From assembly GCF_004337475.1 (NCBI RefSeq), contig NZ_SJZJ01000003.1:124001-188000 (forward strand): a stretch of DNA of 64,000 bases. The letters are read 5' to 3'. Position 1 is the first letter of the stretch. Every line of letters starts with the position of its first letter. This stretch comes from Nocardioides jejuensis (lineage in GTDB: Bacteria; Actinomycetota; Actinomycetes; Propionibacteriales; Nocardioidaceae). The translations under genes and the position numbers were made by a program. Shown one piece after another: positions 15,811 through 24,178 of this stretch. The notes under the pieces were generated by a model, which worked only from the letters and a program-made list of their open reading frames with translations, was not told where the DNA came from and ran no database searches.

Positions 15811-16587
15811 TCAGCCCTTGGCCGCAGCCTTCTCGGCAGCCTTGGCGGCCTTGCGCTCGGCGCGCGCCTTCTTCTCCTCGACGTCGAGGCGCTCGGCCTC
15901 CTCGAGGGTGGGCGCAGAACCGCCGAGGCGGGCGGGCAGCCACCAGGCGCCGGCCGGCTTCTGGTCGGCCGGGTACGCCGCGATGCACTCGTCGAGCAGG
16001 GCAGCCATCCGCCGGTGCAGCTCGGCGGTCTCCGCCACGGCGTCCTCACCGGTCGGGAAGTACGGCTCGCCCACGCGGATCACGACCGCCGTGCCGCGGC
16101 TGAGGTCGCGCTTGTGGCCCTTGGTCTGCACCCGGTGGAAGCCGAAGTGCACGACCGGAACGACGGGCACGCCCGCGGCAGCAGCCATGCGGACGGCACC
16201 GGTCTTGATCTCCTTGATCTCGAAGCTGCGCGAGATCGTCGCCTCGGGATACACACCCACGACCTCGCCGCTCTTCAGCGCGTCGACGGCGACCTGGAAG
16301 GCCTCGGCGCCGTTCGAGCGGTCGACGGCGAGGTGGTGGAAGGAGCGCATGAGCGGGCCGCCGACCTTGTGGTCGAAGACCTCCTTCTTCGCCATGAAGC
16401 GGGTGTAGCGCTTGTTGCGCTCGCCCGGGTAGCCGCTGGCGATGAAGTCGAGGTAGGAGTTGTGGTTGCACGCGATGACCGCACCACCCGTGGCGGGGAC
16501 GTTCTCTGCACCCGCCATGTCGACCTTCAGGCCGACGCGGAACCACGACTTCGCGACGGCGATGATGATCGGGTAGGTGATGTCCAT
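15811..16587 (-). CDS. 1-acyl-sn-glycerol-3-phosphate acyltransferase (PlsC family)
   Basis: A 258-aa membrane-associated acyltransferase for phospholipid synthesis. The catalytic H(X)4D motif is NHNSYLD (His42, Asp47), followed by the RFMAKKEVF block. The third motif reads YPEATISRS, with Ala where the consensus EGTRS has Gly. The C-terminus is a lysine/alanine-rich tail (EKKARAERKAAKAAEKAAAKG) often seen in actinobacterial members. The ATG at 16587 has GAGGAGC upstream. It is separated by 170 bp from the Ddl-like gene. Lyso-PA acyltransferase activity is the family expectation. Confidence 0.9.
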   Translation of the reverse strand: MDITYPIIIAVAKSWFRVGLKVDMAGAENVPATGGAVIACNHNSYLDFIASGYPGERNKRYTRFMAKKEVFDHKVGGPLMRSFHHLAVDRSNGAEAFQVAVDALKSGEVVGVYPEATISRSFEIKEIKTGAVRMAAAAGVPVVPVVHFGFHRVQTKGHKRDLSRGTAVVIRVGEPYFPTGEDAVAETAELHRRMAALLDECIAAYPADQKPAGAWWLPARLGGSAPTLEEAERLDVEEKKARAERKAAKAAEKAAAKG

Positions 16588-16757
16588 GCGGGGGTGCTCC
16601 TCGGGTGGCTGACCGGTCGACCGTGCGTCGGAGCCGGAGAGGGGCCCCAGACTGCCATGGTGGCGGTCCCGGAGGACAGATTCCTGACGGCACGGGGTGA
16701 ATCCGGCGTGAAACCTTGTTCGGCAGGAACAACCACTACCCGACGTACGCCGGCAGG

Positions 16758-17741
16758 TCAGCGCTGTGCGGCGGCCTGGATCACGTCGGCGATCAGCGTG
16801 CCCATGTCGAGCCCGGCCGCCTGCACCGAGAGCGGCACGATCGAGGTCTCGGTGAAGCCCGGGGCGACGTTGACCTCGAGGAACCAGACCTTCCCGTCGG
16901 CGTCGACGATCAGGTCGGAGCGCGACAGGTCGCGCAGGCCGAGTGCCTGGTGCGCGGTGAGGGCGACGCGCTGGCACTCGGCGGTCAGCTCGTCCGACAG
17001 CGCAGCCGGGGTCTGGAACGTCGTGCTGCCGGCGGTGTAGCGGGCGCTGAAGTCGTAGATGCCGCCGTCGGGCTTGATGCCCACGACCGGCAGGGCCCGC
17101 GGCCCGGAGCCGTCGTCGACGACCGGCACGGCCACCTCGTCGCCGTCGATGAACTGCTCGAGCAGCGCGACCGTGCCGTAGGCGTAGGCGCTCACCATGG
17201 CCGACGGCAGCTCGTCGGCGGCGCGCACCACGGTGCAGCCGAGCGCCGACCCGCTCTTGGCCGGCTTGACCATCAGCGGCAACCCCAGCCGCTCGACCAG
17301 GAGGTCCATGACGGCCGCAGCACCGAGCTCGCGGAACGACTCGGCGGGCAGCACGATGGACGCCGGCGTGTGGAGCCCGGCGCGCTCGGCAATGGTCTTG
17401 GCGACCGGCTTGTCGAAGGCGACGCGGCAGGCCTCGGCGACGGCGCCCACGTAGGGGATGCCGAGCAGGTCGAGGACCTCGCGGATCGTGCCGTCCTCAC
17501 CGGTCTCGCCGTGCAGCATCGGGACGACGCAGGCCGGCTTGTCGGCCAGCAGGGCGGGCAGCAGCGAGGAGTCGACGTCGCGCTCCTCGACCTCGAGGCC
17601 CACCGAGCGCAGGGCCTCGGCGACCCGGCGTCCGGAACGGAGCGAGACGTCGCGCTCGTGGGACAGACCGCCCGCGAGCACCACGATCCGACCTGACAGG
17701 CGTGCGGCGGGCACGGGGTTCTCGGTCACGGTCGTCTCCAT
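16758..17741 (-). CDS. D-alanine-D-alanine ligase-family ATP-grasp protein
   Basis: A 327-aa ATP-grasp ligase. The N-terminal LAGGLSHERDVSLRSG corresponds to the Ddl motif GG.S.EH.VS. The central VKPAKSGSALGC matches VKP..GSS.G, and the C-terminal FLEVNVAPGFTETS matches the Mg-binding .E.NT.PG.T..S. It is slightly short for Ddl (about 350) and has EVNVAPG in place of EVNTMPG. It could therefore be a second, specialised ligase rather than the main cell-wall Ddl. The ATG at 17741 is 10 bp downstream of the aminotransferase stop, so the two form an operon. Confidence 0.82.
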   Translation of the reverse strand: METTVTENPVPAARLSGRIVVLAGGLSHERDVSLRSGRRVAEALRSVGLEVEERDVDSSLLPALLADKPACVVPMLHGETGEDGTIREVLDLLGIPYVGAVAEACRVAFDKPVAKTIAERAGLHTPASIVLPAESFRELGAAAVMDLLVERLGLPLMVKPAKSGSALGCTVVRAADELPSAMVSAYAYGTVALLEQFIDGDEVAVPVVDDGSGPRALPVVGIKPDGGIYDFSARYTAGSTTFQTPAALSDELTAECQRVALTAHQALGLRDLSRSDLIVDADGKVWFLEVNVAPGFTETSIVPLSVQAAGLDMGTLIADVIQAAAQR

Positions 17742-17751
17742 GTCTGGTGGA

Positions 17752-19065
17752 TCAGGAAAGGTCGTTGCTGGGCGCGTCGTAGTCCGACGCGCGGATCGCC
17801 GGGATGGTGCCGGTCGCGCCGAACGTCTCGCGCAGCTCCATCTCCGCCTCCAGTACGCCGGCCAGTCGGCGTACTCCCTCGCGGATGCGCTCCGGCGTCG
17901 GGTAGCAGAAGGACAACCGCATGGACGAGGAGCCGAAGCCGTCGGCGAAGAACGCGGTGCCCGGCACGTACGCCACCCGGGCGGTGACGGCGCGCGGCAG
18001 CATCGCCTTGGCGTCGATGCCCTGCGGGAGGGTCACCCAGACGTAGAAGCCGCCGGTCGGGACGTTCCAGCGGCAGGCAGCCGGCATGAAGTCCTCGAGC
18101 GCGCTGATCATCGCGTCGCGGCGCTCCTTGTACATCGTGCGGAACGCCTCGACCTGGCCGAGCCAGTCGTGGTTCTCCAGGTAGCGCGAGATCGCCATCT
18201 GGGAGAACGCGCTGGGGCACAGCGTGGCCGACTCCTGCGCGAGCACGAGCTTCTCGCGGACCGCGTGCGGCGCGAGCGCCCAGCCGACCCGGAAGCCGGG
18301 AGCGAAGGTCTTGGAGAACGAGCCGAGGTAGATGACGCCCTCGGCCTCGTCGGCGCGGAGCGCGCGGTGGATCCGGCCGTCGAAGCCGAGCAGGCCGTAG
18401 GGGTTGTCCTCGAGGATGAGGATGTCGGCCTCGCGGCAGATCCGGAGGATCTCCGGGCGGCGCTCCTCGCTCAGGGAGATGCCGGCGGGGTTGTGATAGT
18501 TCGGGATCGTGTAGAGGAACTTGATCGTCCGGCCGGCCGCCTTGGTTGCCGCGATGGCCTGCTCGAGCGCCTCGGGGATCAGTCCGTGCTCGTCCATCTC
18601 GACGTGGACCATGTCGGCCTCGTACGCGCGGAAGACGCCGAGCGCCCCGAGATAGCTGGGAGCCTCGACGAGCACGACGTCGCCCGGGTCGATGAAGATG
18701 CGCGTCACCAGGTCGACCGCCTGCTGCGAGCCGACCGTGACGACGATGTCGTCCGGGTGTGCCTCGATGCCCTCGAGGCGCATGACGTCGCAGATCTGCT
18801 CGCGCAGCTCGGGCGTGCCCTGGCCGGAGCCGTACTGCATCGCGACCGGGCCGTCGTGGGCGATCAGGTCGGCGATGCCCTTGCCGACCACGTCGAGCGG
18901 GAGGTCGCTGATGTTGGGCATGCCGCCGGCGAGGCTCACGACCTCGGGACGGCTGGCGACGGAGAAGAGTGCGCGGACCTCGGAGGCCTTCATCCCCTCG
19001 GTGCGAGCGGCGTACCTGTCGACGTACTGGTCGAGCCGCGTGCTGCGTCGGGAGATGTCGCTCAT
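17752..19065 (-). CDS. PLP-dependent aminotransferase (2-aminoadipate transaminase / MocR-like fold I)
   Basis: A 437-aa class I/II aminotransferase. Visible motifs are SLAGGMPN near residue 45, MQYGSGQGTPELREQI, YTIPNYHNPAG (Asn contacting PLP) and LEDNPYG (Asp contacting the pyridine). The PLP lysine lies in GSFSKTFAPGFRVGW near 265. There is no N-terminal DNA-binding domain, so it is an enzyme rather than a full MocR regulator. It precedes the Ddl-like gene and is divergent from a GNAT gene across only 29 bp. The substrate is unknown; LysN-type 2-aminoadipate or branched/aromatic amino acids are family options. Confidence 0.88.
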   Translation of the reverse strand: MSDISRRSTRLDQYVDRYAARTEGMKASEVRALFSVASRPEVVSLAGGMPNISDLPLDVVGKGIADLIAHDGPVAMQYGSGQGTPELREQICDVMRLEGIEAHPDDIVVTVGSQQAVDLVTRIFIDPGDVVLVEAPSYLGALGVFRAYEADMVHVEMDEHGLIPEALEQAIAATKAAGRTIKFLYTIPNYHNPAGISLSEERRPEILRICREADILILEDNPYGLLGFDGRIHRALRADEAEGVIYLGSFSKTFAPGFRVGWALAPHAVREKLVLAQESATLCPSAFSQMAISRYLENHDWLGQVEAFRTMYKERRDAMISALEDFMPAACRWNVPTGGFYVWVTLPQGIDAKAMLPRAVTARVAYVPGTAFFADGFGSSSMRLSFCYPTPERIREGVRRLAGVLEAEMELRETFGATGTIPAIRASDYDAPSNDLS

Positions 19066-19094
19066 GATGGAGACAAGTTTAGGAGGTGGCGTCC

Positions 19095-19778
19095 ATGGGT
19101 TTGTCCCGTCGTCCGGTCCGGCTGACCGTCGACCACCTCGCGGCGTTCGAGGGACATGCGCGCGAGTGCCTCTTCTGGCAGCTCGATCCGGTACGCCGCG
19201 AGCGCCTCACGCCCGACGAAGCGGCCGAGCAGAAGCGCGACTGGGTCGCGTCGGTGCTCCTGGAGTGGGGCGCCTGCGGCCATGTGCTGCTCGACGACGG
19301 CCGGGTCGCCGCGCACGCGTTCTATGCGCCGCCGGCGTTCGCTCCCGGGAGTGCGGGCCTGCCTACGGCGCCGGTCACCCCGGATGCGGTGCAGCTGTTG
19401 ACGGTGCAGGTCGCCGAGGAGTACCGGGGTGGCGGGCTGGGCCGGCTGCTCGTGCGTGCGGCCGCGAAGGACCTGGTCGACCGGGGCGTCGTCGCGATCG
19501 AAGCCTTCGGTGCGTCGAGACCCGGGTTTTCGCGCGTCGAGTCCCGGGTTTCGGCGCCTTCATTCCCGGATCGTGGCGGGTGCGTGGTGCCGGTCGGGTT
19601 CCTCACGGCGGTGGGGTTCCGCACCCAGCGCGCGCACCCGGCGTACCCGCGGATGCGGATGGACCTGCGCTCGACGCTGTCGTGGAAGGACGAGGTGGAG
19701 CAGGCGATCGGCGCGCTGCTCGGCGCCGTACGCCCGGTGAAGCAGCCGAAGCCGGCCCCGCCGGCCGTGCGGGACTAG
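19095..19778 (+). CDS. GNAT-family acetyltransferase carrying a repeat-derived insertion
   Basis: A 227-aa acetyltransferase. The acetyl-CoA loop is EEYRGGGLGRLLV near residue 112, and the C-terminal VPVGFLTAVGFRTQRAHPAYPRM is typical of an actinobacterial GNAT subfamily that usually reads ...EAFG..(short loop)..CLVP..FL..VGF. Here about 18 residues (ASRPGFSRVESRVSAPSF) sit in that loop. They are encoded by two tandem 22-bp units of the CCCGGGTTT repeat found again at 21.1 kb. ATG 19095 is chosen because AGGAGG at 19081-19086 is ideally spaced for it; a GTG at 19086 overlaps the ribosome binding site. Confidence 0.85.
   Translation: MGLSRRPVRLTVDHLAAFEGHARECLFWQLDPVRRERLTPDEAAEQKRDWVASVLLEWGACGHVLLDDGRVAAHAFYAPPAFAPGSAGLPTAPVTPDAVQLLTVQVAEEYRGGGLGRLLVRAAAKDLVDRGVVAIEAFGASRPGFSRVESRVSAPSFPDRGGCVVPVGFLTAVGFRTQRAHPAYPRMRMDLRSTLSWKDEVEQAIGALLGAVRPVKQPKPAPPAVRD
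19512..19555. repeat. Two tandem 22-bp CCCGGGTTT-type repeat units inside the GNAT gene
   Basis: Positions 19512-19533 and 19534-19555 both begin GCGTCGAG, followed by (A/T)CCCGGGTTT and a CG-rich end. Together they add 44 bp within the coding sequence while keeping the frame. The same core occurs three times in the intergenic region at 21.09-21.15 kb. Confidence 0.75.
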
Positions 19779-19830
19779 GGCGTGTCTGACAAACCCTGCG
19801 CCTGCTACGCGGCGGTTTGTCAGACACGCC
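19779..19830. terminator. Perfect 17-bp hairpin spanning both stop codons of convergent genes
   Basis: GGCGTGTCTGACAAACC (19779-19795) and GGTTTGTCAGACACGCC (19814-19830) pair perfectly around an 18-base loop. The stem begins directly after the GNAT stop TAG and ends within the stop of the convergent aminotransferase gene. A bidirectional terminator is the obvious role. Confidence 0.8.
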
Positions 19831-21050
19831 TAGCCCTGCCGGCGGATCTCGAGGAAGTCCGCGATCCGCTCGATCGCCTCAGCGAGCACGCCTCCGTCCG
19901 GCAGCGTGACCAGCCGGAAGTGGTCCGTCTTCGGCCAGTTGAAGCCGGTGCCGTGGGTGATCAGCAGCTTCTTCGCGCGCAGCAGGTCGATGACGAACTG
20001 CTGGTCGTCCTCGATCGGGTAGATCTCCGGGTGCAGGCGCGGGAAGCAGTAGAGCGCGCCCTTCGGCCGGACGTTGGAGACGCCCGGGATCTCGTTGAGC
20101 AACCGGTCGGCCAGCATCGACTGCTCGTAGAAGCGACCACCCGGGACGATCAGCTCCTCGATCGACTGGTAGCCGCCGAGCGCCGCCTGGATCGCGTGCT
20201 GCGCCGGCACGTTGGAGCACATCCGCATGTTGGCGATCAGCGTCAGGCCTTCGAGGAAATCGGTGGCGATCTCCTTCGGCCCGGACACCATCACCCAGCC
20301 CGCGCGATAGCCGCAGACCCGGTACGCCTTCGACAGGCCCGAGAAGGTCAGGCACAGCACGTCGTCCCCGGCGTACGTCGCGGCGTGGTGGTGGACGGCG
20401 TCGTCGAAGAGGATCTTCTCGTAGATCTCGTCGGCCATCACGACGAGGTTGTGCCGCCGCGCAATGTCGACGAGACCCTTGACGACGTCCTCGGAGTAGA
20501 CGGCGCCGGTCGGGTTGTTGGGGTTGATGATCACCAGCGCGTGGGTGTTCTCGGTGATCTTGGCCTCGATGTCGGCGAGGTCAGGGTTCCACCCGTTCTC
20601 CTCGTCGCAGAGGTAGTGCACGGGGGTGCCGCCCGACAGCGTGACCGCGGCGGTCCACAACGGGTAGTCCGGGGCCGGCACGAGGATCTCGTTGCCGTCG
20701 TCGACGAACGCCTGCAGCACCATCGAGATCAGCTCGGAGACGCCGTTGCCGATGAAGATGTCGTCGACGCCGACCGCGCGGAGGCCGTGCGCCTGGTAGT
20801 AGTTCATGACTGCCGTGCGGGCCGACCAGATGCCCTGGGAGTCGCTGTAGCCGGCGGCCTTGTGCAGGTGGTGGACCATGTCGGCCACGATCTGCTCGGG
20901 CGGCTCGAAGCCGAACGGGCCGGTGTTGCCGATGTTGAGCTTGAGGATCCGGTGGCCCTCGGCCTCCAGCCGCTGCGCCTCGACGAGGATCGGTCCGCGT
21001 ACGTCGTACCGGACACCCTGCAGCTTCTTGCTCTGTCGAATCTGGCGCAC
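19830..21050 (-). CDS. alaA: Alanine (glutamate-pyruvate) aminotransferase, AlaA type
   Basis: A 406-aa class I aminotransferase closely resembling AlaA, which transfers amino groups between glutamate and pyruvate. Diagnostic stretches are RGPILVEAQRLEAEGHRILKL, LNIGNTGPFGFEPPEQI, SDSQGIWSAR and NPNNPTGAVYS. The PLP lysine is in TFSGLSKAYRVCGYRAGW near residue 240. The start is GTG at 21050; an arginine/lysine-rich opening (RQIRQSKKLQGVRYD) is usual for this family. It is convergent with the GNAT gene and ends in the shared hairpin. Upstream is a repeat-rich gap before trxA. Confidence 0.92.
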   Translation of the reverse strand: MRQIRQSKKLQGVRYDVRGPILVEAQRLEAEGHRILKLNIGNTGPFGFEPPEQIVADMVHHLHKAAGYSDSQGIWSARTAVMNYYQAHGLRAVGVDDIFIGNGVSELISMVLQAFVDDGNEILVPAPDYPLWTAAVTLSGGTPVHYLCDEENGWNPDLADIEAKITENTHALVIINPNNPTGAVYSEDVVKGLVDIARRHNLVVMADEIYEKILFDDAVHHHAATYAGDDVLCLTFSGLSKAYRVCGYRAGWVMVSGPKEIATDFLEGLTLIANMRMCSNVPAQHAIQAALGGYQSIEELIVPGGRFYEQSMLADRLLNEIPGVSNVRPKGALYCFPRLHPEIYPIEDDQQFVIDLLRAKKLLITHGTGFNWPKTDHFRLVTLPDGGVLAEAIERIADFLEIRRQG

Positions 21051-21089
21051 GTCGTCATTGTCGCAGGTGCCCCGCGGCGGCGTGCGCTG

Positions 21090-21153
21090 GCCGAAACCCG
21101 GGTCTGGGCATGCAAAAACCCGGGTTTCGGCGGACCAAAACCCGGGTTTCGCG
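21090..21153. repeat. CCCGGGTTT repeat cluster between alaA and trxA
   Basis: GCCGAAACCCGGGT (21090-21103) and ACCCGGGTTTCGGC (21118-21131) form a perfect 14-bp inverted pair. A third copy, AAAACCCGGGTTTCGCG, follows at 21137-21153. The cores match the two units inside the GNAT gene 1.6 kb away. The hairpin could terminate trxA transcription, since it lies 3' of that gene; the family looks like a small dispersed palindromic element. Confidence 0.75.
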
Positions 21154-21162
21154 TGGGGCGTG

Positions 21163-21489
21163 TCAGCCGATGAAGGCCTCGAGCTCCTTGAGGAGCGCGC
21201 CCTTCGGCTTGGCGCCGACGATCGTCTTGACGATCTCGCCGTTCTGGAAGACCGCGAGCGTCGGGATGCCGGTGACGCGGTAGTTGGACGGCGTCACGGG
21301 GTTCTCGTCGACGTTCATCTTGAGGAACGTGAGCTTGTCGCCGTGGGCGGTGTTGATCTCGTCGAGGATCGGGGCGACCTGGCGGCACGGGCCGCACCAC
21401 TCGGCCCAGAAGTCCACGAGGACCGGCTTGTCGGACTTGAGGACGTCGGCGTCGAACGCGGCGTCGGTCACGGCGGGGATGTTGCCCAC
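21163..21489 (-). CDS. trxA: Thioredoxin
   Basis: A 108-aa cytoplasmic disulfide reductase. The active site WCGPC is at residues 31-35 (Cys32, Cys35), preceded by VLVDFWAE. The cis-proline loop VTGIPTLAVFQNGE and the expected C-terminal helix are present; length is standard. The start is GTG at 21489 with AAAGGGAAAA upstream. It lies 119 bp downstream of trxB on the same strand, as in many actinobacteria where trxB-trxA form part of the SigM-linked redox block. It is reduced by the neighbouring thioredoxin reductase. Confidence 0.97.
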   Translation of the reverse strand: MGNIPAVTDAAFDADVLKSDKPVLVDFWAEWCGPCRQVAPILDEINTAHGDKLTFLKMNVDENPVTPSNYRVTGIPTLAVFQNGEIVKTIVGAKPKGALLKELEAFIG

Positions 21490-21608
21490 GGTTTTCCCTT
21501 TCGGTTGCCCTGCTTCACCGGTGTTGGCGAGCGCGGGGTAGTCAGCTCAGAGGCTTGGTACGGGGGTTCAAACAGTACGTCGGGAGGATGCATTCCCGAC
21601 GCAGGTGA

Positions 21609-22595
21609 TCAGTTGCAGCCGGCCTCGACGGCAGTCGCCTCGGCGCTGCCGGCGGTCGATGCCGCGTGGTCGAGCGCCGCGATGAAGCGCTCGGTGTCGA
21701 GGGCAGCCGCGCAGCCGGAGCCCGCCGCGGTGATCGCCTGCATGTAGTGCGTGTCGACCAGGTCGCCCGCGCCGAAGACACCGGTGACGTTGGTGTGCGT
21801 GTTGGGCGAGCTGACCAGCACGTAGCCCTCGTCGTCGAGGTCGACCTGGCCCTTGACCAGCTCCGAACGCGGGTCGTGACCGATCGCGACGAAGAGACCC
21901 GTGGTCTCCAGGTCGCGGGTCTCGCCGGTCACGGTGTCGCGGATCGTGATCGACTCGAGCGACTCGGTGCCGTTGATGGAGGCGACCTCGGCGTTCCAGA
22001 CCATCTCGATCTTCGGGTCGGCGAAGGCGCGCTCCTGCATCGCCTTCGACGCGCGGAGCTCGCCGCGGCGGTGCACGAGGTAGACCTTCGAGGCGAAGCG
22101 CGACAGGAAGGTGGCCTCCTCGACCGCGGAGTCGCCGCCGCCGATGACCGCGATGACCTGCTCGCGGAAGAAGAAGCCGTCGCAGGTGGCGCAGTAGGAG
22201 ACACCGCGACCCGAGAGCTCGTCCTCGTTGGGGAGACCGAGCTTCCGGTGGGCCGAGCCCATCGCGAGGATGACGGAGCGGGCGCGGAACTCGCCGTCGT
22301 ACGTCTTGACGACCTTGATGTCGCCGGTGAGGTCGACCTCGGTGACGTCGTCGGTGACCAGCTCGGCGCCGAAGCGCTCGGCCTGGGCGCGCATCTCGTC
22401 CATCAGGGCCGGGCCCATGATGCCGTCGCGGAAGCCGGGGTAGTTCTCGACCTCGGTGGTCTGCATGAGGGCACCGCCGGCGCTGACCGCACCCTCGAAG
22501 ACCAGCGGCTTGAGGCTGGCGCGCGCGGCGTAGACCGCGGCGGTGTAGCCGGCCGGACCGGAGCCGATGATGATGACGTTGCGGACTTCGCTCAT
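21609..22595 (-). CDS. trxB: Thioredoxin reductase
   Basis: A 328-aa FAD/NADPH flavoenzyme that reduces thioredoxin. FAD-binding [16 protein letters not shown] is at 11-26, the redox-active CATC at Cys135 and Cys138 ([12 protein letters not shown]), and the NADPH motif [12 protein letters not shown] follows. The C-terminal FAD segment [29 protein letters not shown] is intact. About 15 residues beyond the usual end finish in Gly-Cys-Asn, which is unusual. The ATG at 22595 opens the canonical Rossmann strand. It is cotranscribed with trxA and probably with sigM upstream. Confidence 0.96.
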   Translation of the reverse strand: MSEVRNVIIIGSGPAGYTAAVYAARASLKPLVFEGAVSAGGALMQTTEVENYPGFRDGIMGPALMDEMRAQAERFGAELVTDDVTEVDLTGDIKVVKTYDGEFRARSVILAMGSAHRKLGLPNEDELSGRGVSYCATCDGFFFREQVIAVIGGGDSAVEEATFLSRFASKVYLVHRRGELRASKAMQERAFADPKIEMVWNAEVASINGTESLESITIRDTVTGETRDLETTGLFVAIGHDPRSELVKGQVDLDDEGYVLVSSPNTHTNVTGVFGAGDLVDTHYMQAITAAGSGCAAALDTERFIAALDHAASTAGSAEATAVEAGCN

Positions 22596-22685
22596 GAGCG
22601 GATGGCCTCCTGGCCGGTGGATCGGGTGACGTGTGCTGCTGGCGTGCTCAACCGATCCTAGGCGCGCGTTGTTCCGTTCCTGGGC

Positions 22686-23453
22686 TCAGTCCAGAGGGAG
22701 CGTCGTCGGTGCGCCGCCGTCACACGGGTACGCCGCGACCAACGTCGCGCCGTCCTCGGGCCGCAGGACGAGGATCACCGGCTTCGACCGGAGGAGTCCG
22801 CGGAAGAGCCGGGTGTCGACCGGGAGGTCCGGCGGGAGGTCCGTGCGGCACACGGCGGCAGCAGCGGCGTACAGCTCCCCGGTGGGGCCGTCGGTGTCCA
22901 CCTGGGCGTGGGGCACCGAGTCGGTTCGCACGTTGTTGAGCGACTTCGCCGATGCCAGCACGGGACGGATCGGCCGGACCTGCGTGATGTCGTGGTGCGC
23001 GAGGTAAGCGCGCTGCTCCGGGGTCAGCCGCAGCTGCACCAGACCGGAGGTGGTGCCGCTGAGGTTGTCGAAGGTGTTGTCGAGGTCGTGGGCGCCGGCA
23101 TCGGCACCAGCCAGGCTCGACGGGGACGGCGCCGTCGCCTCGGCGCGGTCGGCCGTCTGGAGCGAGTGGGAGTCGCTCGTGTGCTGGAGCCACTGGGTGC
23201 CTCCGACGCCGATGACCGTCGCCGCCGCAGCGGCGACGAGCAGCGTCATCCGGCGGTTGCGGCGGCGGAAGCGGTCGATCGGCACGACCGTGGAGTACGC
23301 GGCGGGCTCGCCGCCGAAGGTCTCGTTCACGAGCTCGGCGAGCCGGTCGTCGAGGCGTGCGGCGACCGCGTCCGGCAGCGGTGCCTCGTGGCGGGCGGCG
23401 CGCAGGGCGCGGCGTACGGCCTCGGTCTGGGCCGGCGTGAGGTCGTCGGACAT
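22686..23453 (-). CDS. SigM-associated membrane anti-sigma-like protein
   Basis: A 255-aa protein with a cytoplasmic N-terminal helical segment (SDDLTPAQTEAVRRALRAARHEAPLP, RLDDRLAELVNETFGG). One transmembrane helix is at about residues 72-90 (RRMTLLVAAAAATVIGVGG), and a periplasmic C-terminal domain follows. There is no HxxxCxxC zinc anti-sigma signature. Position between sigM and trxB is where RsmA-type anti-SigM proteins lie in related genomes, so sequestration of SigM is the likely role. ATG 23453 sits just after GGAGGTGACC; a GTG six bases upstream overlaps that ribosome binding site. Confidence 0.75.
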   Translation of the reverse strand: MSDDLTPAQTEAVRRALRAARHEAPLPDAVAARLDDRLAELVNETFGGEPAAYSTVVPIDRFRRRNRRMTLLVAAAAATVIGVGGTQWLQHTSDSHSLQTADRAEATAPSPSSLAGADAGAHDLDNTFDNLSGTTSGLVQLRLTPEQRAYLAHHDITQVRPIRPVLASAKSLNNVRTDSVPHAQVDTDGPTGELYAAAAAVCRTDLPPDLPVDTRLFRGLLRSKPVILVLRPEDGATLVAAYPCDGGAPTTLPLD

Positions 23454-23500
23454 GGTCACCTCCTCGGTGGTGCAGCGGGTGCGGGATCAGGCGTGCGGGG

Positions 23501-24178
23501 TCAGGCGGGTTGGACGGTGCCGTCAGCGGGTGGTGCGCGGCTGGGTGCTGTGGATGGGACGTCCACGTCGGCTGGCGGGTTCCCCGGATCGGGCGTGTCC
23601 CCGGTCTCACGGAGTACGCCGAGCAGGGGCGCCAGGCGGGACCGGCCACGCGCGCACCGGGACTTCACCGTGCCGACCGCGCAGTCGAGGATCGTGGCGG
23701 CGTCGGCGACGGAGTAGCCCTCCATGTCGACGAGGACCAGGGCGGCGCGTTGCTCGGCGGGCAGCGACGCGAGCGCGTCGAGCACGAGGTCGCGGCGTGC
23801 GTGGGCCTCCGCCACGGCGGCGGGATCCACCGGCGCGCGCTCCGGCGTACGCAGCCGGGTCTCGAGGTCGTCGGGCAGCGGGTCGGCGGTGCGGATCCGT
23901 TCGTGGCGCACGCGGTCGAGACAGGCGTTGACGACGATCCGGTGCAGCCAGGTGGTCACGGCCGCCTCGCCCCGCCACGACGACGCGCGCCGGAACGCCG
24001 AGACCATGGCGTCCTGCAACGCGTCGGCGGCGTCCTCCGGGTCGCCGAGCGTGCGCAGCGCGACCGCCCAGAGCCGGTCGCGGTGACGGCCGAAGAGCAC
24101 GCCAAACGCTTCGTGGTCGCCGTCGACGTGGGCGGCGAGCAGGTCGGCGTCCGACGCCTCCGACCCGCGGTCGCTCAC
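23501..24178 (-). CDS. sigM: ECF RNA polymerase sigma factor SigM
   Basis: A 225-aa extracytoplasmic-function sigma factor. Region 2 is at about 15-85 (EAFGVLFGRHRDRLWAVALRTL, DPEDAADALQDAMVSAFR, WLHRIVVNACLDR). Region 4 is at about 125-180 (LPAEQRAALVLVDMEGYSVADAA, then GTVKSRCARGRSRL). A 30-residue proline-rich tail follows. The GTG start at 24178 overlaps the pseudokinase stop by four bases (GTGA). The murJ / pseudokinase / sigM / anti-sigma / trxB / trxA order identifies it as the SigM ortholog, linked in mycobacteria to cell-envelope and late-phase stress genes. Confidence 0.92.
   Translation of the reverse strand: MSDRGSEASDADLLAAHVDGDHEAFGVLFGRHRDRLWAVALRTLGDPEDAADALQDAMVSAFRRASSWRGEAAVTTWLHRIVVNACLDRVRHERIRTADPLPDDLETRLRTPERAPVDPAAVAEAHARRDLVLDALASLPAEQRAALVLVDMEGYSVADAATILDCAVGTVKSRCARGRSRLAPLLGVLRETGDTPDPGNPPADVDVPSTAPSRAPPADGTVQPA

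Noticed and set aside
19095..19778. Frameshift or pseudogene in the GNAT with the repeat insertion
   Set aside because: The frame is continuous, conserved motifs flank the insertion on both sides, and the C-terminus is complete, so it is probably functional.
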